Below are positions 19,137 through 28,342 of a stretch of DNA of 64,000 nt, piece by piece; within the stretch, counting starts at the first letter, position 1; each line of letters begins with the position of its first letter. This stretch comes from Streptomyces noursei ATCC 11455 (GTDB taxonomy: Bacteria; Actinomycetota; Actinomycetes; Streptomycetales; Streptomycetaceae). Both the position numbers and the translations under genes were made by a program. Where the stretch lies: the NCBI RefSeq assembly GCF_001704275.1, contig NZ_CP011533.1, forward strand, positions 6,820,001 to 6,884,000, in the 5' to 3' direction. The notes under the pieces were generated by a model that saw only the letters and a program-made list of their open reading frames with translations, had not been told where the DNA came from and did not search any database.

Positions 19137-20180
19137 TCATCCCGAGTCGCGGGGCACGAGGTGGAAGGTTCCCAGTCGGTGGGCGGCCGAGGGGGCGGAC
19201 GGTTCCCGGACGAGGGCGTCGACCAGATGGGCGATCCGGTCCGGGGCGGCGGTCTCGGCCCGGACGGTGGTCAGCCGGGGGCGCAGCAGCCGGGCCAGCA
19301 GCAGGTCGTCCGCGCCGACCACCGCGATCCGCCCCGGGGTCGCGCCCACGGCGTGGCCGGCGTCCTGGAGGGCGCGCAGCAGCAGCATCGCGTACTCGTC
19401 GTTGTAGGCGAACACCGCGTCCAGGTCGAGCGCCGGCCACCGTGCGGCGAGCCGGGCCGCGGACTCCTCGGTGCGCGCCAGGACCAGGGGACGGACCTCG
19501 GCGCCGGGGTGTGCGGCGGCCGCGTCCCGTACGCCGGCGAGCCGCGGCTCGGCGAAGGCGGTCAGGCGGGGATCGGCCGGGAGCACCACCCCGATCCGAC
19601 GGCGGCCCGCGGCCATCAGGTGCGCACCGGCCCGCAGGCCGGCCTCGCGCTGGTCCAGCAGCAGGGCGTGGGCGCCGGGCGGCGCCTGCGGGCCGGTGGT
19701 GAGCACCGCCGCGGTCCCGGACCGCTTCAGCACCTCGACGGCGGCGGCGTCCAACGGCGGTCCGTGCAGCGCCAGTACGGCGGCGGGCCGCAGCTCGGCC
19801 CAGTCGCGGGCGGCGGCCAGCGGGGAGTCGGCGGGCGCGCCGTGCAGCACACCGGTGTAGCCCAGGTGGTGCAGCGCGGTCTGGAACCCGGCCAGGAAGT
19901 CGGCGAACAGCGGGCCGAACGCGGGCACCGCGTCGGCCGGTGCGGCCAGCAGCACGATCCGGCCCCGGCCGGCCCGCAGGCTGCGCGCCGCCGCGTGCGG
20001 CACGTACCCCAGCTCCTCGGCGGCGGCCCGCACCCGGGCCTGGGTGCGGGCCCCGACGCGCCCGGCGGCCTGGCCGTTGAGCACGTACGAGACGGTCGCG
20101 CGCGACACCCCGGCACGGCGGGCAACGGCCGTGCTGGTCGGGGGCGTTGGGGTGGCCTCGGGGCCGGCTGGGTCGGTCAT
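19137..20180 (-). CDS. LacI-family transcriptional regulator
   Basis: The 347-residue regulator has an N-terminal LacI helix-turn-helix (STAVARRAGVSRATVSYVLNGQ, then RVRAAAEELGYVPHAAARSLRAGR with the hinge) and a periplasmic-binding-protein-like effector domain (IGVVLPADP, VFAYNDEYAMLLLRALQDAG, IAVVGADDL). Such proteins usually repress sugar or secondary uptake genes, but no transport genes adjoin it. ATG 20180 is preferred over ATG 20192 because GAGGA sits about 11 bases before it, while for 20192 it abuts the start. It is divergent from an alpha/beta hydrolase, its plausible target. Confidence 0.93.
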   Translation of the reverse strand: MTDPAGPEATPTPPTSTAVARRAGVSRATVSYVLNGQAAGRVGARTQARVRAAAEELGYVPHAAARSLRAGRGRIVLLAAPADAVPAFGPLFADFLAGFQTALHHLGYTGVLHGAPADSPLAAARDWAELRPAAVLALHGPPLDAAAVEVLKRSGTAAVLTTGPQAPPGAHALLLDQREAGLRAGAHLMAAGRRRIGVVLPADPRLTAFAEPRLAGVRDAAAAHPGAEVRPLVLARTEESAARLAARWPALDLDAVFAYNDEYAMLLLRALQDAGHAVGATPGRIAVVGADDLLLARLLRPRLTTVRAETAAPDRIAHLVDALVREPSAPSAAHRLGTFHLVPRDSG

Positions 20181-20362
20181 GCTGGGGGGCATCCTCGCAC
20201 AGCGGATGCGGGCCGGCGGTGTGTGGCACCGCTTACGCTCTCCCGACGACTGACACGTGTAACTTCGGTCGCTCGCGCGGCCGTGCCGGACGGCCGCTGG
20301 AGCCCGACGTGCGGCGCACCGGCGCCCGGCGCGGGTGGGAGACGAGCGGAAGAGGGGCACGG

Positions 20363-21058
20363 ATGCAGCTGCACACCCACGAGTGGGGCGCCGGTGAGCG
20401 GATCGCGGTGCTGATCCACGGGATCATGTCCGACCACCGCACCTGGCACCGGGTCGGCCCGGCCCTCGCCGAGCGGGGCTACCGCGTCATCGCCGTCGAT
20501 CTGCGCGGCCACGGCCGCAGCCCGCGCGGCGACTACGGCCCCGAGCTCTTCGCCGACGACCTGGTGGACACCCTGCCGGTCGGCGTCGAGGTCGCCCTGG
20601 GGCACTCGTTGGGCGGGCTGGCGCTGTCCCTGGCGGTCGAGCGGCTGCGGCCGCGGCGCGTGATCTACAGCGATCCGGCGTGGTCGCTGACGGGCGCGCG
20701 GCAGACCGTGGACCCGGCCGTGTTCGTGACGTTCAAGAACGCCGACCCCACCGTGGTGCGGTACTTCAACCCGCGCTGGGACGACGTCGACGTCGACATC
20801 GAGCTGGCCACCCTCGCGGACTGGGACACCGGGACGGCGCTGGCGCTGTCCGGCGGCGGGCTGCGGGACCGGACGCCGGAGCGGCCGGTGGTGCCGTCGC
20901 TGGTGCAGATCGCGGGGAAGGGGTTCCTCTTCAGCGAGGAGGCGGGCAAGGAGCTCGCCGGCCGCGGTTTCGAGGTGCGCACGGTGGACGGTGCCGGGCA
21001 CACCATCCACCGGGACGACCTGCCGGGGTTCCTGGCCGGGCTGGAGGGCTGGATCTGA
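20363..21058 (+). CDS. Alpha/beta hydrolase
   Basis: The 231-residue cytoplasmic hydrolase has the oxyanion-hole HGIMSDHRTW, the nucleophile elbow GHSLGG (Ser about residue 83), and the catalytic His in DGAGHTIHRDDL near the C-terminus. VDLRGHGRS is the typical early-strand motif. AAGAGGGG lies about 5 bases before ATG 20363. Substrate is unknown; esterase or lipase-like activity is the family default. It is divergent from LacI and convergent with the HEVTH protein. Confidence 0.92.
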   Translation: MQLHTHEWGAGERIAVLIHGIMSDHRTWHRVGPALAERGYRVIAVDLRGHGRSPRGDYGPELFADDLVDTLPVGVEVALGHSLGGLALSLAVERLRPRRVIYSDPAWSLTGARQTVDPAVFVTFKNADPTVVRYFNPRWDDVDVDIELATLADWDTGTALALSGGGLRDRTPERPVVPSLVQIAGKGFLFSEEAGKELAGRGFEVRTVDGAGHTIHRDDLPGFLAGLEGWI

Positions 21059-21090
21059 TCCCGCGGGCCGTCCGGCGGGCCCGGGGCGTC

Positions 21091-21130
21091 GGGGTACCTG
21101 GGTACCGGGGTGCCGGGGTGCCGGGGTGAT
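21091..21130. repeat. Five 8-bp tandem repeats
   Basis: Units GGGGTACC, TGGGTACC, GGGGTGCC, GGGGTGCC and GGGGTGAT run head to tail between two convergent genes, ending just before the stop of the HEVTH gene. Probably replication-slippage DNA with no coding role. Confidence 0.75.
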
Positions 21131-21136
21131 GCTCCG

Positions 21137-22051
21137 TCAGGTGTCGCAGTCCAGCAGGGTCTTGCACAGGCCGCAGCGGGCCTGGAGGTGGCCGCGGACC
21201 GGGACGCGGATCCGCTGCCAGCAGGTCGGACAGGGGAACGACACCCGCAGCGGCGCCCCGGCGCCGGCGGCGGGCTCGAAGGCGTAGCCGTCACCGGGGC
21301 GGGCGGCGGGCCCGGCGGTGCGGTGCGGGTCCTGGGCGGCGCGGCGGTCCTTGGCGTAGCGGAGCCGGGCGGCCCAGCCGGCGCCGGCGAGCGGTGGCCG
21401 GCGGGCGTCCTGCCGGGCCCGCGCCCGCCCGGCGGTGTAGGCGTCGTACGCCTGCGGGCTGGTGAACCACGGTGCCGGGTCCTCGGCGAAGAAGTCGGCG
21501 CGCTTGGCCAGTACGTAGCCGAACTCCTCGGGCGTCAGATAGCCCAACTTCTGCGAGAACGGGCCGTGTTCGCGGTAGGCGTCCAGCAGCAGCCAGCCGG
21601 CGCCGAGGTAGGCGGCGGCGGTGTCGGTGAGGATCTCGTTGTCGCGGGTGCCGGGGAAGGACAGGTCCAGCCGGTGCAGCCAGACGTGGGTCACCTCGTG
21701 GGCGAGGGCGGCGCCGATGTCCTTGCGGTGCCGCCGGAAGCGGTCGTTGAGCTCGACGAAGTACTCCGGTCCCGCGGTCAGTTCGACGGTCGCGGCGTGC
21801 TCCATCTCGCGGAAGGTGATCACGATCCGGGCGTCCGGCAGGTGCAGCTGGCGGACCATGGCGCGGGCGATCCGCTGCGCGCCCAGGTGCACGTCCTCGG
21901 TGTCGTCGAAGGCGACGTCCACCGGGAGGACGCTGGTGGGGAAGGTGCTCACGGTGTCGTGGGACAGGCGCCGGAAGAGCGCCGTGAGGGCCGCGCGGAC
22001 CGTGTCGAGATGGGGGAAGCCGTGTGCGATCCCGCTGCCGCCGGTGGTCAT
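21137..22051 (-). CDS. Putative HEVTH zinc metallopeptidase with C-terminal zinc ribbon
   Basis: This 304-residue protein is not matched to a named family. The middle contains AALAHEVTHVWLHRL, an HExxH zinc-protease motif, preceded by EYFVELNDRFRRHRKDIG and followed by FPGTRDNEILTDTAAAYLGAGWLLLDAY, where a downstream Glu or Asp could be the third ligand. The C-terminus has CPTC and CGLC pairs, a zinc ribbon. There is no signal peptide, so it is probably cytoplasmic. The start at ATG 22051 follows a TACAGT sequence by 6 bases with no ribosome binding site, so the mRNA may be leaderless. Confidence 0.6.
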   Translation of the reverse strand: MTTGGSGIAHGFPHLDTVRAALTALFRRLSHDTVSTFPTSVLPVDVAFDDTEDVHLGAQRIARAMVRQLHLPDARIVITFREMEHAATVELTAGPEYFVELNDRFRRHRKDIGAALAHEVTHVWLHRLDLSFPGTRDNEILTDTAAAYLGAGWLLLDAYREHGPFSQKLGYLTPEEFGYVLAKRADFFAEDPAPWFTSPQAYDAYTAGRARARQDARRPPLAGAGWAARLRYAKDRRAAQDPHRTAGPAARPGDGYAFEPAAGAGAPLRVSFPCPTCWQRIRVPVRGHLQARCGLCKTLLDCDT

Positions 22052-22057
22052 CCGGAC

Positions 22058-22063
22058 ACTGTA
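22058..22063 (-). promoter_or_regulatory. Possible -10 box of a leaderless transcript
   Basis: On the minus strand TACAGT ends about 6 bases before the ATG of the HEVTH gene and no ribosome binding site intervenes. That spacing would put the mRNA start at the ATG. No good -35 is visible. Confidence 0.35.
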
Positions 22064-22113
22064 CGACCGGCGCCCGGGCCGACGGCACGGGGCGTACGGG
22101 GCGTATGGGGTAG

Positions 22114-23130
<1,017 letters not shown>

Positions 23131-23148
23131 CCCGCCCGCACCACCGAC

Positions 23149-23182
23149 GGCCGGGGCCCGGGCACACCACCGGGCCCCGGCC
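23149..23182 (+). terminator. 13-bp GC stem-loop after the protease gene
   Basis: GGCCGGGGCCCGG (23149-23161) pairs perfectly with 23170-23182 around an 8-base loop, 18 bases after the stop. No T tract. Confidence 0.75.
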
Positions 23183-23240
23183 CCTCCGCCATCCGCCGCC
23201 GCGGCTTGCGGGCCCCGGCCGTCCCGGGTCCGATGGAGCC

Positions 23241-23912
23241 ATGCCGATCAGCGTGGTCATCGCCGACGACCAGGAGATGGTCCGGACGGGCTTCCGGATG
23301 ATCCTGGAGAGCCAGCCCGACATCGAGGTCCTCGACGACGTCACCGACGGCGCCGCCGCCCTGGAAGCCGTCGAACGGCTCCAGCCCGACGTGCTCCTGC
23401 TCGACATCCGGATGCCCGAACCGGACGGCCTGGAGGTCACCCGCCGGCTCGCCGAGCGCGCCGCCACCCACCCCGAGCACCACGACCGCCCCAGGATCGT
23501 CATCGTCACCACCTTCGACCTCGACGAGTACGTGCACGCCGCGCTGCACGGCGGTGCCTGCGGCTTCCTCCTCAAGGACGCCAGCCCCGCCCTGCTCGTC
23601 GAGGGCGTCCGCGCCGCGGCCGCCGGCGACGCCCTGGTCTCGCCCGCCATCACCCTGCGGCTGCTGCGCACGATGGCCCCCACCGCCGGCCGCGCCGCCA
23701 AAGCCCCCTCCGAGCCGCTCACCGACCGCGAGGAACAGGTCGTCCGCGCCCTGGCCACCGGCCGCACCAACGCCGAGATCGCCGACGAACTCTTCGTCTC
23801 GCTCTCCACCGTCAAGACCCACCTCGCCAACGTGCAGGCCAAGCTGGCCGCCCGCAACCGCGTCGAGATCGCCGCCTGGGCCTGGGAAACCGGGCTGGCC
23901 ACCGGCGGATGA
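23241..23912 (+). CDS. LuxR/NarL-type response regulator
   Basis: The 223-residue protein has a receiver domain with phospho-acceptor Asp55 (LLLDIRMPEPDG), acidic pair in IADDQ, conserved Thr (IVTTFDLDEYV) and Lys (LLKDAS), then a LuxR helix-turn-helix (LTDREEQVVRALATGRTNAEIADELFVSLSTVKTHL...). It is the partner of the histidine kinase that follows, whose ATG overlaps its stop by 4 bases. A short TGGAG precedes ATG 23241. Target genes are unknown; the protease and GH101 genes are neighbours. Confidence 0.95.
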   Translation: MPISVVIADDQEMVRTGFRMILESQPDIEVLDDVTDGAAALEAVERLQPDVLLLDIRMPEPDGLEVTRRLAERAATHPEHHDRPRIVIVTTFDLDEYVHAALHGGACGFLLKDASPALLVEGVRAAAAGDALVSPAITLRLLRTMAPTAGRAAKAPSEPLTDREEQVVRALATGRTNAEIADELFVSLSTVKTHLANVQAKLAARNRVEIAAWAWETGLATGG

Positions 23913-25066
23913 GCCCGATGTCCGGGTGGGCCCGCAGCCACCCCCACAAGGCCGCCGCAGCCAAGGTCGCCCTCGCCGGGGTCCTGCTCTTCCTCGTCGG
24001 CGTGGAGGCGGTGGTCCTCACCCAACAGCCCACCCGCCCGCACGCCGTCGTCGTCGCGGCCGCCGTCGTGGTCTGCCTCTGCGCCGTCCCCTACCGCCGG
24101 ATCCCGCTCACCACCCGGGCCCGGATCGCGGTCGCGGTGTCCCTGGCCGCCTCCGCCGTCCTGATCGCCGGCCAGCACGCCCTGCGGGTCTGGGGCCTGG
24201 GCGAGGGCATCGCCCTGCTCGTCCTGCTCACCGCCGTGGTCCGCGGGGCCCCCGGCCGCACCGCCGCCGTCCTCGGCCCCCTGCTCGGCCTGGCCTGCGT
24301 CCTGGCCCCCATGCGCGACATCCGGATGGGCATCTTCACCGTCGTCTACGGCGTCCTCACCGTCGTCGTCACCGCCTACTCGCTGATCCTGCGCTGGCAG
24401 GACGCCGGCCGGCTGCGCGACCTGGCCGCCGTACGCGACGCCGAACGCCTGGAACTGGCCAGGGAACTGCACGACGTCGTCGCCCACCACGTCACCGGCA
24501 TCGTCGTCCAGGCCCGCGCCGCCCGCTTCACCGCCCTCGACGGGCCGCGGGCCGGCGCCGCCTTCGCCCGGATCGAGACCTCCGGCGGCGAGGCGCTCGG
24601 CGCCATGCGCCGCCTGGTGCGGGTGCTGCGCGAGGGCGAGGCCCGCACCGCCCCGGTCGCCGGACTCGCCGAGGTCCGCACCCTCGCCGACACGTTCGCC
24701 CGCACCGGCCCGCCGGTCGTCCTGGACCTCGAACCCGGCCTGGACCGCACCCTGCCCCCCGAGGTGGCCGCCGCCTTCCCCCGCATCGTCCGCGAGGCCC
24801 TCACCAACGTCCGCAAGCACGCCGCCGACGCCACCGCCGTCCGGATCACCGTGCACACCGTCCCCCACGGCACCGAACTGCGCATCGCCAACGACGGCGG
24901 CGCCGCCGCGCGCCTGTCCGAGCAGGCCCGCGGCGGAGGCTTCGGCCTGGCCGGCCTCACCGAACGCGCCGAGGCCCTCGGCGGCACCCTCACCGCCGGC
25001 CCCGCGCCCGAAGGCGGCTGGGAGGTCGTCGCCGTCCTCCCCACGAGCGGCCCGGACGACACCTGA
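23909..25066 (+). CDS. NarL-type sensor histidine kinase
   Basis: The 385-residue membrane kinase pairs with the response regulator just upstream (ATGA overlap). About four or five hydrophobic segments fill residues 15-155 with very short external loops, so it probably senses something in or at the membrane. ELARELHDVVAHHVTGIVVQ is the HisKA_3 dimerisation box with phospho-His188. The ATPase domain shows REALTNVRKHA (N box), RIANDGG and GGGFGLAGLTERAEALGG (G boxes). The signal is unknown. Confidence 0.94.
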   Translation: MSPMSGWARSHPHKAAAAKVALAGVLLFLVGVEAVVLTQQPTRPHAVVVAAAVVVCLCAVPYRRIPLTTRARIAVAVSLAASAVLIAGQHALRVWGLGEGIALLVLLTAVVRGAPGRTAAVLGPLLGLACVLAPMRDIRMGIFTVVYGVLTVVVTAYSLILRWQDAGRLRDLAAVRDAERLELARELHDVVAHHVTGIVVQARAARFTALDGPRAGAAFARIETSGGEALGAMRRLVRVLREGEARTAPVAGLAEVRTLADTFARTGPPVVLDLEPGLDRTLPPEVAAAFPRIVREALTNVRKHAADATAVRITVHTVPHGTELRIANDGGAAARLSEQARGGGFGLAGLTERAEALGGTLTAGPAPEGGWEVVAVLPTSGPDDT

Positions 25067-25186
25067 CCGCGCAACCGCCGCCGCACATCTGTCCAACACC
25101 TCCCGCGCCTTAGTCCATGGGCCTGCGCCCCGCCCGCCCCGCACGCTGTCCGCCGACAGGCCGCACCGCCACCGAGGAGGACGCGC

Positions 25187-28100
25187 GTGACCGCACAGCC
25201 AGGGCCCAGCCGCAGACAACTCGTCGCCGCCACCGCACTCGCCGGCGTCGCCACCACCCTCCCCCTCGGCAGCCGCACCGCGACCGCCGCCCCGCGCGCC
25301 GGCGAGGTGGTCCTGCGCTCCACCGCGCTGGACGTCCGCGTCGACCCCGCCTTCCCCCGCATCGTCTCCTACACCGACCGCGCCACCGGCGCCGTCCTGC
25401 ACGGCCAGGAGACCCCCGTCACCCAGATCCTCGTCGACGGCACCGCGCACACCCCCCGCGTCACCCACCGGGCCCGCGCCGACCGCGCCACCTACACCCT
25501 CGCCCTCGACGGCGGCACCACCCTCACCGCCGAGATCGCCGTCGACGGCTGGCAGGTCACCTGGCGCCTGACCGCCATCGACGACACCCCCGCGCTGCGC
25601 GTCGGCACCCTCCAGATACCCGGCCTCGCCCTGCTCAGCGTCCGCAGCGACCAACCCGGCGCCCACCTCCTCGCCGCCTGCCTCCAACTCGACAAGGCCA
25701 CCAGCGGCGACACCCTCGTCCGCGTCACCCCCGACACCCCCGCCGAGCCCGCCCCCACCGGCTGCGCCTACGCCGTCGTCGCCACCGACCAGCTCGCCGC
25801 CGGCATCGAGACCAACACCGTCTACGACACCCCCACCGCTGCCACCAGCTGGGAGAACGGCCGACTCTGGCGGCAGACCCTGCGCGGCGACGGCTACCTC
25901 AAGGCCCAACTCGCCCCCGGCCAATGGACCCACCGCGCCGCCGGCCAACCCACCGACGCCACCGAACCCCTCCCGTACGCCACCGTCGTCCTCACCCGCG
26001 ACCGCAACGGCGACGGCCGCACCGACTGGCAGGACGCCGCCCTCGCACTGCGCGCCATCATGGTCGAGCCGCTCGGCGCCGACGAACAGCACCTCCGCGT
26101 CGTCCCGCACATCCCCTTCAACTTCGCCAGCCAGGCCACCAACCCGTTCCTCGCCACCCTCGACAACGTCAAACGGATCGCCCTGGCCACCGACGGCCTG
26201 CGCCAGTTCACCCTCCTCAAGGGCTACCAGTCCGAAGGCCACGACTCCGCCCACCCCGACTACGGCGGCAACTACAACGCGCGCGCCGGCGGCCTGGCCG
26301 ACCTCAACACCCTGCTCCGCGCCGGGAAGAAGTGGCACAGCGACTTCGCCGTCCACGTCAACGCCACCGAGTCCTACCCCGTCGCGCACGCCTTCTCTGA
26401 GACGCTCGTCGACAAGGACGACAAGCAGTGGGACTGGCTCGACCAGTCCTACCGGATCAACGCCCGCCACGACCTGACCGCCGGCACCATCGCCGCCCGC
26501 TTCGCCCAGCTCCGCAAGGAGACCGACCCCGCCCTGAACACCGTCTACCTCGACGTCTTCCGCGAATCCGGCTGGAACTCCGACCGCCTCCAACGCCATC
26601 TGCGCGACCAGGGCTGGCAGATCGCCACCGAATGGGGCCACGGCCTGGAACGCTCCGCCCTGTGGTCGCACTGGGCCAACGAGACCGACTACGGCCCCGA
26701 CACCTCCCGCGGCATCAACTCCCGCCTCATCCGCTTCCTCCGCAACCACCAGAAGGACGTCTTCGCCGACAAGTGGCCCACCCTCCTCGGCGCCCCCCGC
26801 ATGGGCAACTTCGAGGGCTGGACCGGCAAGAACGACTGGCACGCCTTCCACACCATCGTCTGGAACGACGCCCTGCCCGCCAAATACCTCCAGGCGTACC
26901 CCATCCGCACCTGGACCGACCACGAGATCACCTTCGAGGGCCCCACCCGCACCGCCGTCACCGACACCGACGGCACCCGCCGCATCACCACCGACGGCCG
27001 CCTCGTCTACGACGGCGGCAGCTACCTGCTGCCCTGGGAACCCCGCCGCGCCACCGACCCCACCAAGCTCTACCACTACAACCCCCGTGGCGGACAGAGC
27101 AGTTGGCGGCTCCCCCGCGGCTGGTCGGGCACCCCTGCGGTCCACGCCTACCGGCTCACCGACCAGGGCCGCACCGACCGGACCCGGATCCCCGTCACCG
27201 ACGGGCAGATCACCCTCACCGCCCGCCCCGGCACCGCCTACGTCGTCTACCGCACCGAGGCCCCCACCCCACCCGACCCCCACTGGGGCGAGGGCACCCC
27301 CCTGGCCGACCCCGGCTTCCACGCCGGCGACCTCGCCGCCTGGCAGACCACCGGCCCCGCCACCGTCGAGATCAACGACCGCGGCGACTACGAACTCGTC
27401 ATCGGCCCCGGCGCCGCCGCCACCGTCGCCCAACGCCTGGCCCGCCTCGCCCCCGGCGACTACGCCGCCTCCGTCCAGGTCGAGGTCGGCGCCACGGCGG
27501 GGGAGCGGCGCCGCGCCGGCCTGACGGTCCGCACCGCCGACGGCGTCACCGCCACCAACTGGACCGACACCTCCACCGCCACCAACCACGTCGCCGCCGA
27601 CCGCAAGACCGGCACCCGCTTCCAGCGCATGACCACCCGCTTCACCGTGCCCGACGGCGGCGGCCCCGCCACCCTCGCCCTCACCGCCGCCCCCGGCCGG
27701 GCCCGGATCCGCTTCGACAACGTCCGCGTCGTCGCCGCGCCCCGACCCACCACCCCGCCCGGCACCCCCGGCACCCCCGCCACCCTCGTCCACGAAGACT
27801 TCGCGCACGTCCCCCAGGGCTGGGGCCCGTTCGTCAAGGGCGACGCCGGCGGCTCCACCGACCCCCGCACCCACCTCGCCCAGCGCCACGCCCCCTACAC
27901 CCAGCGCGGCTGGAATGGGAAGGCGATCGACGACGTCATCGACGGCGGCCAGTCCCTGAAGTCCCGCGGCGAGAACACCGGCCTGGTCTACCGCACCGTC
28001 CCGCACACCGTCCGCTTCACCCCCGGCCGCCGCTACCGCGTCACCTTCCGCTACGAGAACGAGAAGGCCGGCCAGTACGCCTGGATCACCGCCGTCGACG

Positions 28101-28276
28101 AGCCCACCGCCCGCGAACTGCGCCGGCAGCCGCTGCCCGTCGCCACCCGACCCACCACCCTCGCCTACGAGTTCACCGCGCCCCAGAGCGGCGACGCCTG
28201 GGTCGGCCTGCGCAAGACCGGCGGCGACGGCACCGCCGAGTTCGTCCTCGACGCCTTCCACGTCACTGAGGCGTGA
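25187..28276 (+). CDS. Secreted GH101 endo-alpha-N-acetylgalactosaminidase
   Basis: The 1029-residue exported enzyme is predicted to release Gal-beta-1,3-GalNAc (core 1) from Ser/Thr of O-glycoproteins. A twin-arginine signal (SRRQLVAATALAG) ends near residue 36. A beta-sandwich domain leads into a catalytic barrel with VNATESYP, NTVYLDVFRESGW and IATEWGHGLERSA; by family comparison Asp456 is the nucleophile and Glu482 the acid/base. Beta-rich C-terminal domains follow, including two galactose-binding-like modules (about 700-860 and 865-1029). The GTG has GAGGAGG 6 bases upstream. It faces a beta-galactosidase gene able to process the released disaccharide. Confidence 0.88.
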   Translation: MTAQPGPSRRQLVAATALAGVATTLPLGSRTATAAPRAGEVVLRSTALDVRVDPAFPRIVSYTDRATGAVLHGQETPVTQILVDGTAHTPRVTHRARADRATYTLALDGGTTLTAEIAVDGWQVTWRLTAIDDTPALRVGTLQIPGLALLSVRSDQPGAHLLAACLQLDKATSGDTLVRVTPDTPAEPAPTGCAYAVVATDQLAAGIETNTVYDTPTAATSWENGRLWRQTLRGDGYLKAQLAPGQWTHRAAGQPTDATEPLPYATVVLTRDRNGDGRTDWQDAALALRAIMVEPLGADEQHLRVVPHIPFNFASQATNPFLATLDNVKRIALATDGLRQFTLLKGYQSEGHDSAHPDYGGNYNARAGGLADLNTLLRAGKKWHSDFAVHVNATESYPVAHAFSETLVDKDDKQWDWLDQSYRINARHDLTAGTIAARFAQLRKETDPALNTVYLDVFRESGWNSDRLQRHLRDQGWQIATEWGHGLERSALWSHWANETDYGPDTSRGINSRLIRFLRNHQKDVFADKWPTLLGAPRMGNFEGWTGKNDWHAFHTIVWNDALPAKYLQAYPIRTWTDHEITFEGPTRTAVTDTDGTRRITTDGRLVYDGGSYLLPWEPRRATDPTKLYHYNPRGGQSSWRLPRGWSGTPAVHAYRLTDQGRTDRTRIPVTDGQITLTARPGTAYVVYRTEAPTPPDPHWGEGTPLADPGFHAGDLAAWQTTGPATVEINDRGDYELVIGPGAAATVAQRLARLAPGDYAASVQVEVGATAGERRRAGLTVRTADGVTATNWTDTSTATNHVAADRKTGTRFQRMTTRFTVPDGGGPATLALTAAPGRARIRFDNVRVVAAPRPTTPPGTPGTPATLVHEDFAHVPQGWGPFVKGDAGGSTDPRTHLAQRHAPYTQRGWNGKAIDDVIDGGQSLKSRGENTGLVYRTVPHTVRFTPGRRYRVTFRYENEKAGQYAWITAVDEPTARELRRQPLPVATRPTTLAYEFTAPQSGDAWVGLRKTGGDGTAEFVLDAFHVTEA

Positions 28277-28297
28277 ACCGAGGCGTGAACCGAGGCG
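28268..28297. repeat. 12-bp tandem repeat across the GH101 stop codon
   Basis: GAGGCGTGAACC occurs twice in tandem (28268-28279, 28280-28291), followed by GAGGCG. The stop TGA (28274-28276) lies in the first unit and an in-frame second TGA (28286-28288) in the next. Confidence 0.8.
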
Positions 28298-28342
28298 GAC
28301 CGGGCGCCGGGAGCCGCACCCGCCCCCGGCACCCGGCCCGCC

